From: Actinotignum schaalii FB123-CNA-2
Lineage (GTDB): Bacteria > Actinomycetota > Actinomycetes > Actinomycetales > Actinomycetaceae
NCBI RefSeq assembly: GCF_000411135.1
Contig: NZ_KE150262.1
Coordinates: 374,770-438,769 of the forward strand
DNA length: 64,000 bases
Direction: 5' to 3'
The position numbers and the translations under genes are program-made. Position 1 is the stretch's first letter, and each line of letters begins with the position of its first letter. Positions 33,834 to 42,581 of this stretch are shown in pieces. The notes beneath the pieces were generated by a model. That model was not told where the DNA came from, searched no databases, and saw only the letters and a list, made by a program, of their open reading frames with translations.

Positions 33834-36239
33834 ATGGCAAAGATGCGCAAGCTCGCCGTCGGAACACTATCCGCCCTCACGGTCCTGGGATGCGGAATCG
33901 TAGCCCCACTCGCCGTGGCGGACGTTCCCACAGCGGATAACCCCAGCCCGGCCATCGTTTCGGGCCTTGCAGTCGGTGATGGCAGCCTCATCACCCCGCA
34001 AGATAAGAACGGTAAAGACGCAAAATTCAGCGTAGGCATGCAACTGCGCGCCGCCGACGGCTCGGCTTCCAACAATTTCCCGATGCCGGGCGATCCGCAG
34101 CGCGATACAGGCAACCGCCTCAATTGCATGCGTAATAACCTCATCGACCTCACCAAGACCACCGAGCTCACCGCCCGCATCCAGGTGCGTAATAACACCG
34201 CATCTCCGCTCTACGGACTCAGCTACCAGGTCGGATGGATGGATGGCGACGCCGCATACAATACCTCCGGCGCCCCGGTAGACGCTTCAGGTTTCGTCGT
34301 CGATGGCCCCAAGCTCAAAGAAGCCATCACCGCCTCCGGCGTATCCACCAAGGTCACCATCTGGCTCATCCTCAAGGACAACACTCAAAAGACACTCGCC
34401 ATGATGGCCGATGCGGACTGGGATAACGTCGCAACGGTGTGGCTCCGCGGCACTCTCCCGGCTTCTACCGGCCCGGATGATGTGATCACCCTGGACGTCC
34501 CGCTCAAGTTCAATCAGGATGTTGCCACGGTCAAGGGTTTGATGCCAGTGGCGTCGCTCAAGAACCACACCCTCACCCTCTCGGGAACCGACTATGGCGA
34601 AGCGATGTCGAAGAAGCCGCAGGGTTATATGCGGATTATCCGCTTCCGCGGTTTCACCCCGCTCACCGAGCTCGATAACGGCGGGGCGGCCAGCCAGCAC
34701 GGCACCACCGGGAAGTTCGTGGCTGTGGAGAAGTCCGGCGCTGCCAATTACAACGATCTGTCCGGCCCCTTTACCCAGGTCCCCCTTGCTGTGCAGCAGG
34801 CCATGCCCACGGTCAAGCACCGGGATGTGGATGCCGCGAAGAAGGTCCCCTTTGCTGATGGTTTCAATCTGCAATACCAGACCACCTACACCAACGGGCT
34901 GCGGTCCCAGTGCTCCGGTTACGAGAGCATGATCTCGAAGATTTCAACGGCCGAGATTAACTCCTACGACGTTGACCTCATGCCGATTCGGGATGCGATC
35001 CGAGATAAGGGATACTCCGTTGGGGCAACCGCCACCGAGATTATGCCGGCGTACACCTATAGCATGTCCGCTCAACAGCCCAGTTTTGTGGACGCCCAGG
35101 GCGCTCCCATCGCGATGAACGAGGGCGCTTATGCCCCGCTCGCCGCGGAGCTCTCCAATGCGCACGTGCGCTTGGTCAAAGTTGTTGAGGCCAGCGATGT
35201 CACGATTCCGCAATACAGCGCCTATGATGCACGCGCCCAGTTGAGCACGATTCGCGGCCTCGCGGAGCAGGCAGCGCAGGCGGGCAACCTCGACCTGGCC
35301 ACCCTCACAAGCGACCGCAATCCGCAGGCGCTCACCGATGCGAAGCAGGTCATCACCTACTCCACCGCGAATTACGATGCCCCGGACGGAACCGGCATTC
35401 CCACCCGCGTGATTATCGACGCGTCCCAGGTGGATACTGGCACGCCCGGCACCTACCCGGTCACCTACAAGCGCGCCGTGAAAACGCAGGACGCCGCGGG
35501 TACCTGGGTGGAAGATATTGTCTCGACTACCGCGCAGGTCACCGTGACCGCGGTGAACGCCGCTTATCAGCAGGCCTCCGCCTCGCGCGAGAATCTGGAT
35601 CCGGTCACCGTGAACGTGGCCGCCCCGAGCTTCGCGGAGGCTAACGGTGCCGCGGTCACGCCCGCGCTCAACGCGAACGGTGCTTACGCGCTCAATGAAG
35701 GCACGACCCTGCCGAAGGGCTGGGATGTTGCGGTTAATCCGAACGACGGCGCACTTACCGTGACAATCGGGAAGGAGGCTGCCACCGGTACTCACGAGCT
35801 GCCGATCAAGGTGACTTTTGCCGATGGGAGCAGCACTGTTCTCAACGCGCAGGTGAGCTTCACCCAGAAGGCTGCAGCGCTCACCCCGGGAACACCGATT
35901 CCGCCGGAGCCCACGGTTGAACCTACTGTTGACCCGACCGTTGATCCAACCACCGATCCGACGGCAGATCCGACTGTTGCTCCAACGGTAGCGCCCACGG
36001 CTCAGCCGACAGATCCGGTTGCGCCCACAACCGCTCCGACCGCCGCGCCGACCGTTGCTCCGACAGCCGCACCGGCGGCCCCGAGCACCGCACCCACGGC
36101 CGAACCGACGGCTTCGAGCAAGCCCACCCGCGTTGTCAAGAAGAAGCTGACCGCCACCGGCGCGGAAAGTGCCTGGCTGCTTGCTGGCGCCCTCGCCCTG
36201 GTGGGAACCGGGCTGCTGGTACGGCGCCGGCATAGCTAA
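33834..36239 (+). CDS. Wall-anchored surface protein with LTATG sorting signal
   Basis: 801 residues. Signal peptide 1-29 (cleavage after AVA). Residues ~40-500 form large unknown domains with LSYQVGWMDGD and TLSGTDYGEAMSKKPQGYMR. Two Ig-like/Rib-like modules follow (about 500-680: VIIDASQVDTGTPGTYPVTYKRAV and LNEGTTLPKGWDVAVNPNDG). A Pro/Thr/Val-rich wall-spanning linker (about 683-765, PTVDPTVDPTTDPTADP) leads to KKKLTATGAES (LTATG at 772-776), a hydrophobic stretch and RRRHS. This is a sortase signal in which LPXTG reads LTATG. No sortase gene is nearby. A role as adhesin or glycan binder is a guess. Confidence 0.85.
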   Translation: MAKMRKLAVGTLSALTVLGCGIVAPLAVADVPTADNPSPAIVSGLAVGDGSLITPQDKNGKDAKFSVGMQLRAADGSASNNFPMPGDPQRDTGNRLNCMRNNLIDLTKTTELTARIQVRNNTASPLYGLSYQVGWMDGDAAYNTSGAPVDASGFVVDGPKLKEAITASGVSTKVTIWLILKDNTQKTLAMMADADWDNVATVWLRGTLPASTGPDDVITLDVPLKFNQDVATVKGLMPVASLKNHTLTLSGTDYGEAMSKKPQGYMRIIRFRGFTPLTELDNGGAASQHGTTGKFVAVEKSGAANYNDLSGPFTQVPLAVQQAMPTVKHRDVDAAKKVPFADGFNLQYQTTYTNGLRSQCSGYESMISKISTAEINSYDVDLMPIRDAIRDKGYSVGATATEIMPAYTYSMSAQQPSFVDAQGAPIAMNEGAYAPLAAELSNAHVRLVKVVEASDVTIPQYSAYDARAQLSTIRGLAEQAAQAGNLDLATLTSDRNPQALTDAKQVITYSTANYDAPDGTGIPTRVIIDASQVDTGTPGTYPVTYKRAVKTQDAAGTWVEDIVSTTAQVTVTAVNAAYQQASASRENLDPVTVNVAAPSFAEANGAAVTPALNANGAYALNEGTTLPKGWDVAVNPNDGALTVTIGKEAATGTHELPIKVTFADGSSTVLNAQVSFTQKAAALTPGTPIPPEPTVEPTVDPTVDPTTDPTADPTVAPTVAPTAQPTDPVAPTTAPTAAPTVAPTAAPAAPSTAPTAEPTASSKPTRVVKKKLTATGAESAWLLAGALALVGTGLLVRRRHS

Positions 36240-36240
36240 G

Positions 36241-36330
36241 TAACTCCCGGCTAAGCGCAGCACAGCACAGCCACGTGCAGCGCCTAGCTAAGCGCGGCAC
36301 AGCGCCCAGCTAAGCAGCGCCTAGCCAACT
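36241..36330. repeat. Degenerate short repeats after the surface protein gene
   Basis: Variants of GCTAAGCGCRGCACAGC and CAGCGCCTAGC recur four to five times in 90 bp. No coding role is visible; they lie just before the terminator. Confidence 0.5.
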
Positions 36331-36335
36331 AAAAA

Positions 36336-36375
36336 CAGGTGTGGCCCGGAACCGCGAAGGTCTGGGCCACACCTG
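36336..36375. terminator. Bidirectional terminator between surface protein and metal importer
   Basis: CAGGTGTGGCCC (36336-36347) pairs with 36364-36375 around a 16-base loop. Plus strand continues TTTCTTGG, minus strand TTTTTAG, so it serves both the surface protein gene and the metal importer operon arriving from the right. Confidence 0.88.
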
Positions 36376-36433
36376 TTTCTTGGCGCACCGATATTTTAGG
36401 GGAAGGCTACCGCCCGCTAGCTGCGTCGTCGTA

Positions 36434-37294
36434 CTAGATAGAAACCGCAGCGCGGGTGCGCGCGCCCTCGAGCTTCCCGCGCAAACCGTGCGGGGAAATC
36501 AACCAGACCACCAGGAACATGAGGCCCTGGGCCGTGACCACCGCGGCGCCGGAAGGCAGGTCGAGCCAGTAGGAAACGTACAGACCCACCAGCGCGCACA
36601 CCGCCGCGAAAACCGGGGCGAATATGAGCATGACGCGGAAGCGATTGGTAACCAGGTAAGCCGTGGCTCCCGGCACGATCACCAGCGCGATAATGAGGAT
36701 CGCGCCCACCGCCTGCATGGCTGTCACCACCGTGAGCGCCAGGCAGAAGAGCAAAATCGCGCCGAGCGTGCGGGCCCGGATGCCGATGGCTTGCAGGTGA
36801 GTAGGGTCGAAAGCGTAGGCGGTCAGATCGCGCCGCTTGAACAGCAGAATCGCGAGCGCGAGGGGGGCCAGGATGACCACCTGGATCATATCCGCGCGCG
36901 TGACGCCCAGCAGATCACCGAAGATGACGTGGTTGAGGTCCACATTGGAGGGGTTGAGTTTGATAAGGATCAACCCGACCGCGAAGAACAAAGTAAATAC
37001 TGCTCCCATGGAGGCATCTTCTTTGACTCGCGAGGTGGAGCGCAGCAGGAAAATCAGCGCCACCGCGATGAGCGCGGCAATGACCGCCCCCAGGGAGAAG
37101 GGCATCCCGAGCACATAAGCGATAACCACGCCGGGCAGAATCGCGTGCGAGAGTGCGTCGCCCATGAGTGACCAGCCAATGAGCACCAGCCAGCAGCTGA
37201 TGACCGCGCACACTATCGCCGCGGTGAGGGTGACCGTAGCCCCGCGCACCATAAAGGGGTGCGTCCACATTTCAACGAAAAGTTCGTACCACAC
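36434..37294 (-). CDS. Manganese/iron-type ABC importer permease
   Basis: 286 residues with eight or nine TM segments, ABC-3 family (ZnuB/MntB/SitC). Typical stretches are GWSLMGDALSHAILPGVVIAY, SRVKEDASMGAVFTLFFAVGLIL and LLFCLALTVVTAMQAVGAILIIALVIVPGATAYL. The start is GTG at 37294, overlapping the ATPase stop (TAGTG), with AAAGGAG upstream, so it is translationally coupled. It forms the membrane channel for the divalent metal delivered by the lipoprotein. Metal identity is inferred from the binding protein. Confidence 0.92.
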   Translation of the reverse strand: MWYELFVEMWTHPFMVRGATVTLTAAIVCAVISCWLVLIGWSLMGDALSHAILPGVVIAYVLGMPFSLGAVIAALIAVALIFLLRSTSRVKEDASMGAVFTLFFAVGLILIKLNPSNVDLNHVIFGDLLGVTRADMIQVVILAPLALAILLFKRRDLTAYAFDPTHLQAIGIRARTLGAILLFCLALTVVTAMQAVGAILIIALVIVPGATAYLVTNRFRVMLIFAPVFAAVCALVGLYVSYWLDLPSGAAVVTAQGLMFLVVWLISPHGLRGKLEGARTRAAVSI

Positions 37295-38097
37295 TAGCGA
37301 TTCTCCTTTGCCTTGCGCAGATGCGTGGCCGGGTCCGCGGCCGGGTCCGGTTCGTGGTGATCGGGGACGACGCCGAAAGCCTGCATGAGGTGCTCGGGCT
37401 TCATGGCTTCGGCCACCGGGCCGTGGAAAATAACACGGCGGTTGAGGAGGAGCACTTCGGAGCACAGTTGGGGCAGGCCGGCCAGGTCGTGGGTGGCGAC
37501 CAGGATAGTTACCCCGGAAGCCGCCAGTTTCTGGAGCAGCGCAATAATCATGGTTTCCGACGGTTTATCCACCCCGGCGAAGGGCTCATCGAGGAGCATG
37601 AGCTGGGCGCCCTGGGCGATGGCGCGGGCAATAAATACGCGTTTGCGCTGCCCACCGGAAAGCGATCCGATCTGGCGCTCGGCGTAGGGGGTCATTTCTA
37701 CCATGTCGAGGGCGTGGCGCACCGCCTCCCGATCTTCGGCGCGGGCGCGGCGGGTAGGGCCCATGAAGCCGTAGCGGCCCATGGTCACCACCTCGCGGAC
37801 GCTCACCGGGAAAGCCCAGTCCACGCCTTCGTTTTGGGGAACGTAGCCGACCAGGCCGGCTTTGCGGGCCCGGGTGCCGCTCTGGCCGAGGATCGTAATA
37901 TCCCCGCCGTGCCGCACCGATCCCATAATTGATTTCATGAGGGTGGATTTACCCGAGCCGTTTTGCCCCACGAGGGCGCAAATAACACCCGGGGTCAGCC
38001 CGAAGCTCACCGAGGTGAGGGCTTGCACCGAGCCGTAGCGCGCGTGAACACCGCTCACCTCCAGAGCGTATTTCGGAGATTCTATTGGTGTTGCCAC
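37294..38097 (-). CDS. Manganese/iron-type ABC importer ATPase
   Basis: 267 residues. Walker A ALVGQNGSGKSTLMKS, Q-loop GYVPQNEGVDWAFPVSV (the VPQ.E.vDWdFPvsV pattern is typical of Mn/Fe/Zn importers), signature LSGGQRKRVFIARAI, Walker B LMLLDEPFAGVD, H-loop VATHD. GTG at 38097 is preceded by GGAGGAACG. The C-terminus is rich in His/Asp (VVPDHHEPDPAADPATH), possibly a metal-sensing or flexible tail. Middle gene of the three-gene operon. Confidence 0.92.
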   Translation of the reverse strand: MATPIESPKYALEVSGVHARYGSVQALTSVSFGLTPGVICALVGQNGSGKSTLMKSIMGSVRHGGDITILGQSGTRARKAGLVGYVPQNEGVDWAFPVSVREVVTMGRYGFMGPTRRARAEDREAVRHALDMVEMTPYAERQIGSLSGGQRKRVFIARAIAQGAQLMLLDEPFAGVDKPSETMIIALLQKLAASGVTILVATHDLAGLPQLCSEVLLLNRRVIFHGPVAEAMKPEHLMQAFGVVPDHHEPDPAADPATHLRKAKENR

Positions 38098-38208
38098 CGT
38101 TCCTCCGCCTTTCTGCGATTGTGCGTAGGTGCGAGCTGCATATATTGCGAACATCGTTGCCGTGTTAGCAACGTTCACGTGAAAGCAGCGTTTATATGCG
38201 AGCGGCGT

Positions 38209-39186
38209 TTACTTGCCGGCTGGTTTCGTGGGTTCGCTCGCGGATTCGCCGGCCTTGCCGGTGAGCCCGCGGGTGATGAGATCGGCGTCGTACCGAAGCA
38301 AATCGAGGTAGGTGGGCACGGGACCGTCCGCCTCGGAAAGCGAGTCTACGTACAGTAAGCCGGCTACCGGAACACCGGTGTCTTCGGCAACGGACGCCAT
38401 TTTGTCGTCCACGGTGGATTCGCAGAACAGCGCCCGCACCCCGGAGGTGCGCACGAAATTCTCAAGGTCGGCCTTGGCCTTGGGGGTTTGCGCGCCTTCG
38501 GCGTTGACTGCCCACAGGTACTTTTCTTGCAGGCCGTGATCGCGCGTGAGGTAGGAGAAAGCACCTTCGCAGCTCACCAGCGCGCGCTGGGATTCGGGAA
38601 TGGTAGCCAGGGCTGCGTCCATATCTGCGGCGATGTTATCCAGCTGCTTCTTGTAATTTTCGCCGTTGGTGCGATAGGCCTGGGCATGATCGGGATCTAC
38701 CTTAGAAAAAGCGGCGACCATATTATCCACGTAGAGTTTGCCGTTCTTCGGACTCATCCACGCGTGCGGATTCGGTTTGCCCTGGTAATCACCTTCCGCG
38801 ATGGCGACCGGCTCAATTCCATCGGAGAGGTTAACGCGTTCGGCGGTGGAATTCTCTACGAATTTCTCAAACCATCGCTCCAGGCCCAGGCCGTTGTAGA
38901 GGATGATATCGGCGCCTTCTGCGCGCTTAATATCACCGGGCGAAGGCTGATAATCATGGATTTCTTCCCCCGGATTGGTGATCGAGGCGACCTCCATATG
39001 TTCGCCGGCGATATTCCGCGCCATATCTGCCAGTACCGTGAAGGTGGTGAGTACCTGCGGTTTCTCACTTCCTGCGTTTTTTCCTTGCGACGACGCAGTC
39101 CCGCAGGCCCCCACCAGGGCAAGCATGCTCACCAGCAGCGCGGCCAGGCCGGCCCGTACCGCACCCCGTTTATATCCCATTCCCAT
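38209..39186 (-). CDS. Manganese/iron-type ABC importer binding lipoprotein
   Basis: 325 residues. Lipobox LVGAC with Cys28; cluster A-I (PsaA/MntC/SitA) fold. The four expected metal ligands are visible: His in EEIHDYQPSPGD, His in NPHAWMSP, Glu in SCEGAFSYL, and Asp in LLYVDSLSEADGP. His-His-Glu-Asp is the Mn/Fe set, and the long His-rich loop of zinc proteins (ZnuA) is absent, so Mn or Fe(II) is likelier than Zn. The third in-frame ATG is chosen because AAAGGGG lies six bases before it; the frame opens at 39192. Confidence 0.92.
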   Translation of the reverse strand: MGMGYKRGAVRAGLAALLVSMLALVGACGTASSQGKNAGSEKPQVLTTFTVLADMARNIAGEHMEVASITNPGEEIHDYQPSPGDIKRAEGADIILYNGLGLERWFEKFVENSTAERVNLSDGIEPVAIAEGDYQGKPNPHAWMSPKNGKLYVDNMVAAFSKVDPDHAQAYRTNGENYKKQLDNIAADMDAALATIPESQRALVSCEGAFSYLTRDHGLQEKYLWAVNAEGAQTPKAKADLENFVRTSGVRALFCESTVDDKMASVAEDTGVPVAGLLYVDSLSEADGPVPTYLDLLRYDADLITRGLTGKAGESASEPTKPAGK

Positions 39187-39261
39187 CACCATCCCCTTTC
39201 TGGCTTATACTGGGCGTTGAGGTCCTGAGTGGATACACCCGTGAGGAGGCCCAGCGCTCGT

Positions 39262-39281
39262 AAGTAAGGGTACCCTTACTT
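39262..39281. promoter_or_regulatory. Perfect 20-bp palindrome upstream of the metal importer
   Basis: AAGTAAGGGTACCCTTACTT is self-complementary over all 20 bases, 76 bp before the binding-protein start. Size, symmetry and AT-rich outer arms fit a DtxR/MntR-family site, which would repress uptake when metal is plentiful. The regulator gene is not in the window. Confidence 0.7.
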
Positions 39282-39458
39282 TTTGGTGACGGGGCTTAAT
39301 CCTACGCGAGTTTAGCCCCTCGCGCGAGGGCGTCACTCCACAGCCGGGACTTTCTCCCCGGTTATTCGCCATATTTTTACTTAATATGATATCGCCCACC
39401 GCCCCGCCGAACGTGAACACCACATTTTGCTGTCGTAGGCCCCGGGTAGACTTCCCCC

Positions 39459-40499
39459 ATGGATGAGATGGATGCTATCGGACGGGAAATTGACACCATC
39501 GCCGCTTCCCTCGGCGATATTCCGGAAGCCGAACCCGGTGAACCTGGCTACATCATTAATACCTGGGAACGCGTGGTCACCGCGTGCCGGGCAGGGATGC
39601 GGCCGGTGGCCTCCACGGAAGGGCTGCGCCTGGCCGTGGCGATCGGGCACAACCTAAAAACTGTGGAGCTTTCTCCGGCCCGCGACGGGGAGGGGCGTTC
39701 CTATCTCAATCTGCGCTGCGGGGTGGGCCGGGCGGATCTCATCGATGTGACCGGCTTGGCCGGCTGGGTTTTTGAGACCTTCTCTCTGGGGGATGTACGC
39801 ATTGTCGGGGATGAGGTGGTCCTGCATCTGGCTTTGCGCATGGCCGGCTTGCCTTTTTCGCGGCTGACCAGCATGGTGAAGTTCCTCGTCGTCGCCGCTA
39901 TTGACGCTACCGCGGTATTCGTGCGCGGTCTCGATAACGTTCCCCCCACAAAGGATGATCTTTTCGGGCCGGAGGCGGTGGCCGGCGCGGGGGATATTCT
40001 GGAGGATACGTTTTCCGCGCGCCCGGAAATGAATCCTTTTGTGGGTAATGCACCCGGAGATGCCGATCAGTTCACAGACCCGGCCGGGGTGGATACCCGT
40101 TTCGATGAACTCCTGGGCACGGCCGGGGTGTATCGCTGGAATGGTTTGGTTTCCGCGCTCGCTCCGTTACTCGGGCAGCGCGATGCGGCTCAGGCCGAAT
40201 ACGGTTTCGGGGCCACGCTCCGCGTGGATGGCTCTGAGGTTCCGGTGGTGATGCTACGTAATACCCTGGTCAGCGGGGCGGATAGCGCGGCGGTGACCTT
40301 GCGCCTGGGTGACGCTAGCGCCAATGCGGTGCGGGAGGCAGCCCGCCAGGCTGCGGCTCTTCCACTCGGCGGGGTGGTGGTACACGGCACAGATCTTTAT
40401 TTCAGCCACGCTTTTGAGATCAGCGGGCAGCGGCCGGGGTGGATTGCCAGCCAAATTGAAGGTGCGGCGCGGTATTCGTTACTGCTCGGCCGCGGGTAG
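39459..40499 (+). CDS. Conserved-looking hypothetical protein
   Basis: 346 residues, soluble, acidic, no signal peptide. Two similar alpha/beta halves seem present, one ending around FLVVAAIDATAVFVRGLDNVPPT (residue ~165), the other around VYRWNGLVSALAPLLGQRDAAQAEYGFG (from ~225). I do not recognise the family. It converges on the next gene with a 21-bp overlap of coding ends. The ATG follows TTCCCCC with no good Shine-Dalgarno, so a start a few codons further in is possible. Confidence 0.65.
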   Translation: MDEMDAIGREIDTIAASLGDIPEAEPGEPGYIINTWERVVTACRAGMRPVASTEGLRLAVAIGHNLKTVELSPARDGEGRSYLNLRCGVGRADLIDVTGLAGWVFETFSLGDVRIVGDEVVLHLALRMAGLPFSRLTSMVKFLVVAAIDATAVFVRGLDNVPPTKDDLFGPEAVAGAGDILEDTFSARPEMNPFVGNAPGDADQFTDPAGVDTRFDELLGTAGVYRWNGLVSALAPLLGQRDAAQAEYGFGATLRVDGSEVPVVMLRNTLVSGADSAAVTLRLGDASANAVREAARQAAALPLGGVVVHGTDLYFSHAFEISGQRPGWIASQIEGAARYSLLLGRG

Positions 40500-41270
40500 T
40501 TCCAGCACCGCTTCCCGGAGGCGTTCCCACAGGTCAGCTTCGGCGTCATAAGCTTCGGCAACGATAGATTCGGGGAAATAGGCGGTATCGCGTTCCAGCC
40601 CCAGCAGGCAGGGATAAAAACCGCCGCACTGGCGATAGGCCACCCAGGCAAGCGGCGCATGGGCCACCAGCCGGTCCCCGATAAGCACTCCGAGCCCGGA
40701 GGCGAGGGCCTGCCGGGAGCGCTGGCCGCGCAATTCGGGCAGCAGCGCGCAAATATCCCGTAAATTCCGGGGTAGTTCCCGGCCGCGCGGTACCAGTTTC
40801 TTCGCTTCTTCGCGTGCTTCGTGTAGATAATTCTCATCCCCGGGGGCGAGCCAACCGATGCTACCTTCCGGGTAATAATCGGGGTTATCGCATTCGCGCA
40901 GGGCTGGCAGTAGCGAGGCCTCCCAGCCCAGGTAGCGCCCGGTGGTGGCGGCGGCGATAAGTTCAAGGTAGGAACGCGAATCGGCAATAACACCATTATC
41001 CACGGCGGTGGCGGACCATAGCGTGAGCATCCAGGAATCTTTGGAGCGCCCAAATTGGGAGAGTTGCGATTGTTGCACCCAACCGTTGCGTTGCAGGCGG
41101 CTACGTGCAGCTACCGCTGCGCGGCGGGATGAGAAACGCAGGCGATTGATCCACATGCGCGGGGCGGTCAGGCGTGCCGCTTCGGCGACCATAGCAAGCA
41201 GGGCCCGATCCAAGGCGGAGGCATCCGCCTGGTTGTCACTCTCGGGGGCCAGATGTGCTCCATGCGCCAT
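40479..41270 (-). CDS. Hypothetical protein, DUF3806-like C-terminal half
   Basis: 263 residues, soluble. The N-terminal half (LRFSSRRAAVAARSRLQRNGW..., SWMLTLWSATAVD, DSRSYLELIAAA) has a strand-helix-strand pattern as in RraB/DUF695-type domains. The C-terminal half, LASGLGVLIGDRLVAHAPLA plus WVAYRQCGGFYPC, resembles DUF3806. Both assignments are from memory of patterns and low in certainty. It overlaps the preceding gene's end and is divergent from the next. Confidence 0.6.
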   Translation of the reverse strand: MAHGAHLAPESDNQADASALDRALLAMVAEAARLTAPRMWINRLRFSSRRAAVAARSRLQRNGWVQQSQLSQFGRSKDSWMLTLWSATAVDNGVIADSRSYLELIAAATTGRYLGWEASLLPALRECDNPDYYPEGSIGWLAPGDENYLHEAREEAKKLVPRGRELPRNLRDICALLPELRGQRSRQALASGLGVLIGDRLVAHAPLAWVAYRQCGGFYPCLLGLERDTAYFPESIVAEAYDAEADLWERLREAVLELPAAEQ

Positions 41271-41357
41271 GGCTGCTGGTACCGTCCTTTGCTACTCGAG
41301 GGCCGCGGAAAAATCACGAGGATGCTCAGGGGCCGCCCGCGGGAAAGCACGGACGGG

Positions 41358-42047
41358 ATGTTCTCTATTGTACGCGGCGCGCCCGGCCTGTGCCGCATTT
41401 TTCTGCCAACGTGGAATACTGGTGAGGTGGTATCACAGTTCACAACATGGGAGGAAGCCGCCGCGGCTTTGCGTGCTAGTTATGCGGGTGCGCGGGCGGA
41501 TGAAACTCCGGCTTTACGTTTTGTCACTCACGGGGTGCCGGTAACAGCCTGGCCCGGGCAGTCAACCCGGCGCGATAGCCGCACCGTCGTTCATCTTGCG
41601 GCACCTGTACTCACCGGCGCGGAGCTGCGTAAGTACGCCGGCGCCGCCGCATCCGCGGCGTCTGGTGCCGTTGCCACTCAACCTGACAGGCAGGCAGGCA
41701 CAGAGCCTGACACTCAGCATGGTGCCGCGCCCGCAGCTCAACCTGGGGCGCAGGCCTATGCGCAATCAGATTCGGTGCTTTCCCGCAATGCGGCGGCGGT
41801 GCTCGAGCATTTTGGTATTGACCCGACCGGCCCGGATCTTATCGCGGTGTTGCGCGCGGCGGATACGCTGCCAATTGGCGGAATTCGCTTGCTGGGGGGT
41901 CGTACCCATATTCATTACGCGGTGGCGCTGCCAGCCCCGGCTGCGCAGCTGACTGCCTGCGCGGCATTGGTGGCGGCGCAGGCCCGGGCGTTGAGCGGTG
42001 CGGATGCACTGTCGGAATCCGCTCGGGAAGGGGAGGCTGATGTCTAA
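41358..42047 (+). CDS. Hypothetical protein with low-complexity middle
   Basis: 229 residues if ATG 41358 is used; GTG 41427 and an open frame back to 41253 are alternatives, and none has a clear ribosome site. The N-terminal part (FTTWEEAAAALRASYAGARA) and C-terminal part (VLSRNAAAVLEHFGIDPTGP, DLIAVLRAADTLPIGGIRLL) look folded; between them is an Ala/Gln/Pro linker (about 100-135). The end overlaps the next gene by eight bases, so the two are an operon. Function unknown. Confidence 0.6.
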   Translation: MFSIVRGAPGLCRIFLPTWNTGEVVSQFTTWEEAAAALRASYAGARADETPALRFVTHGVPVTAWPGQSTRRDSRTVVHLAAPVLTGAELRKYAGAAASAASGAVATQPDRQAGTEPDTQHGAAPAAQPGAQAYAQSDSVLSRNAAAVLEHFGIDPTGPDLIAVLRAADTLPIGGIRLLGGRTHIHYAVALPAPAAQLTACAALVAAQARALSGADALSESAREGEADV

Positions 42048-42501
42048 GAAGTCTGGGCGTGACGAACGCGATGCCCGCGATGTGACTACAGCGGCGGGCC
42101 TGTATGAGGTACTTGTTGCTGATTATCATGCGCAGGCGCAGCCGGACGGGGTGCATTACCGTTTCGAGGTGGTGTGGCGTTCGGAGTCAGATAAGCAGGA
42201 GATGATCGCGAGTTACGCGAATGTTCCGGGGCTGGGGGATGTGCTCTACGTGGCGGCATCGCTGGTGGAGTCGCCGACGGAGGCCCGTACCCGCGATGTT
42301 TTGGAGCGGATCGGCGAGTTTTTGGATGGCGATGCGGTGATGTCCGGCGGGTACTTGCAGTTGCGGATTTGTTTGCCGATGGCGGGTCTCACGGTTGAGA
42401 CGCTGCGGGCGCGTTTGCGTAATCTTGCCGGGGCCGCTACTTCTATTCGCCGGGAGTTTGCCGACGACGACGAAACCGGCACCCTGACCTTTGGCTACTG
42501 A
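42040..42501 (+). CDS. Hypothetical protein coupled to the preceding gene
   Basis: 153 residues, soluble. GGGGAGGCTG lies just before the ATG at 42040 inside the end of the upstream gene. The sequence YHAQAQPDGVHYRFEVVWRS, then LGDVLYVAASLVESPTEART and VLERIGEFLDG reads as one alpha/beta domain with no motif I can name. It converges with hrpB after 80 bp. Confidence 0.62.
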   Translation: MSKKSGRDERDARDVTTAAGLYEVLVADYHAQAQPDGVHYRFEVVWRSESDKQEMIASYANVPGLGDVLYVAASLVESPTEARTRDVLERIGEFLDGDAVMSGGYLQLRICLPMAGLTVETLRARLRNLAGAATSIRREFADDDETGTLTFGY

Positions 42502-42581
42502 GGCATAGTCCGGGACGGCCTGGGTGTACTTTAGCTGCGGGACTGCGCCTACCCGCCCGCGCTGAGCGGCACGCACCCGAT

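Noticed and set aside
35920-36120. Tandem GATCCGAC/CCGACC words in the surface protein gene
   Set aside because: Explained by the P/T-rich wall linker coding repeat.
38176-38190. Second parS-like site (GTTCACGTGAAAG) before the metal importer ATPase
   Set aside because: Departs from the parS core and is not a full palindrome; too weak to call.
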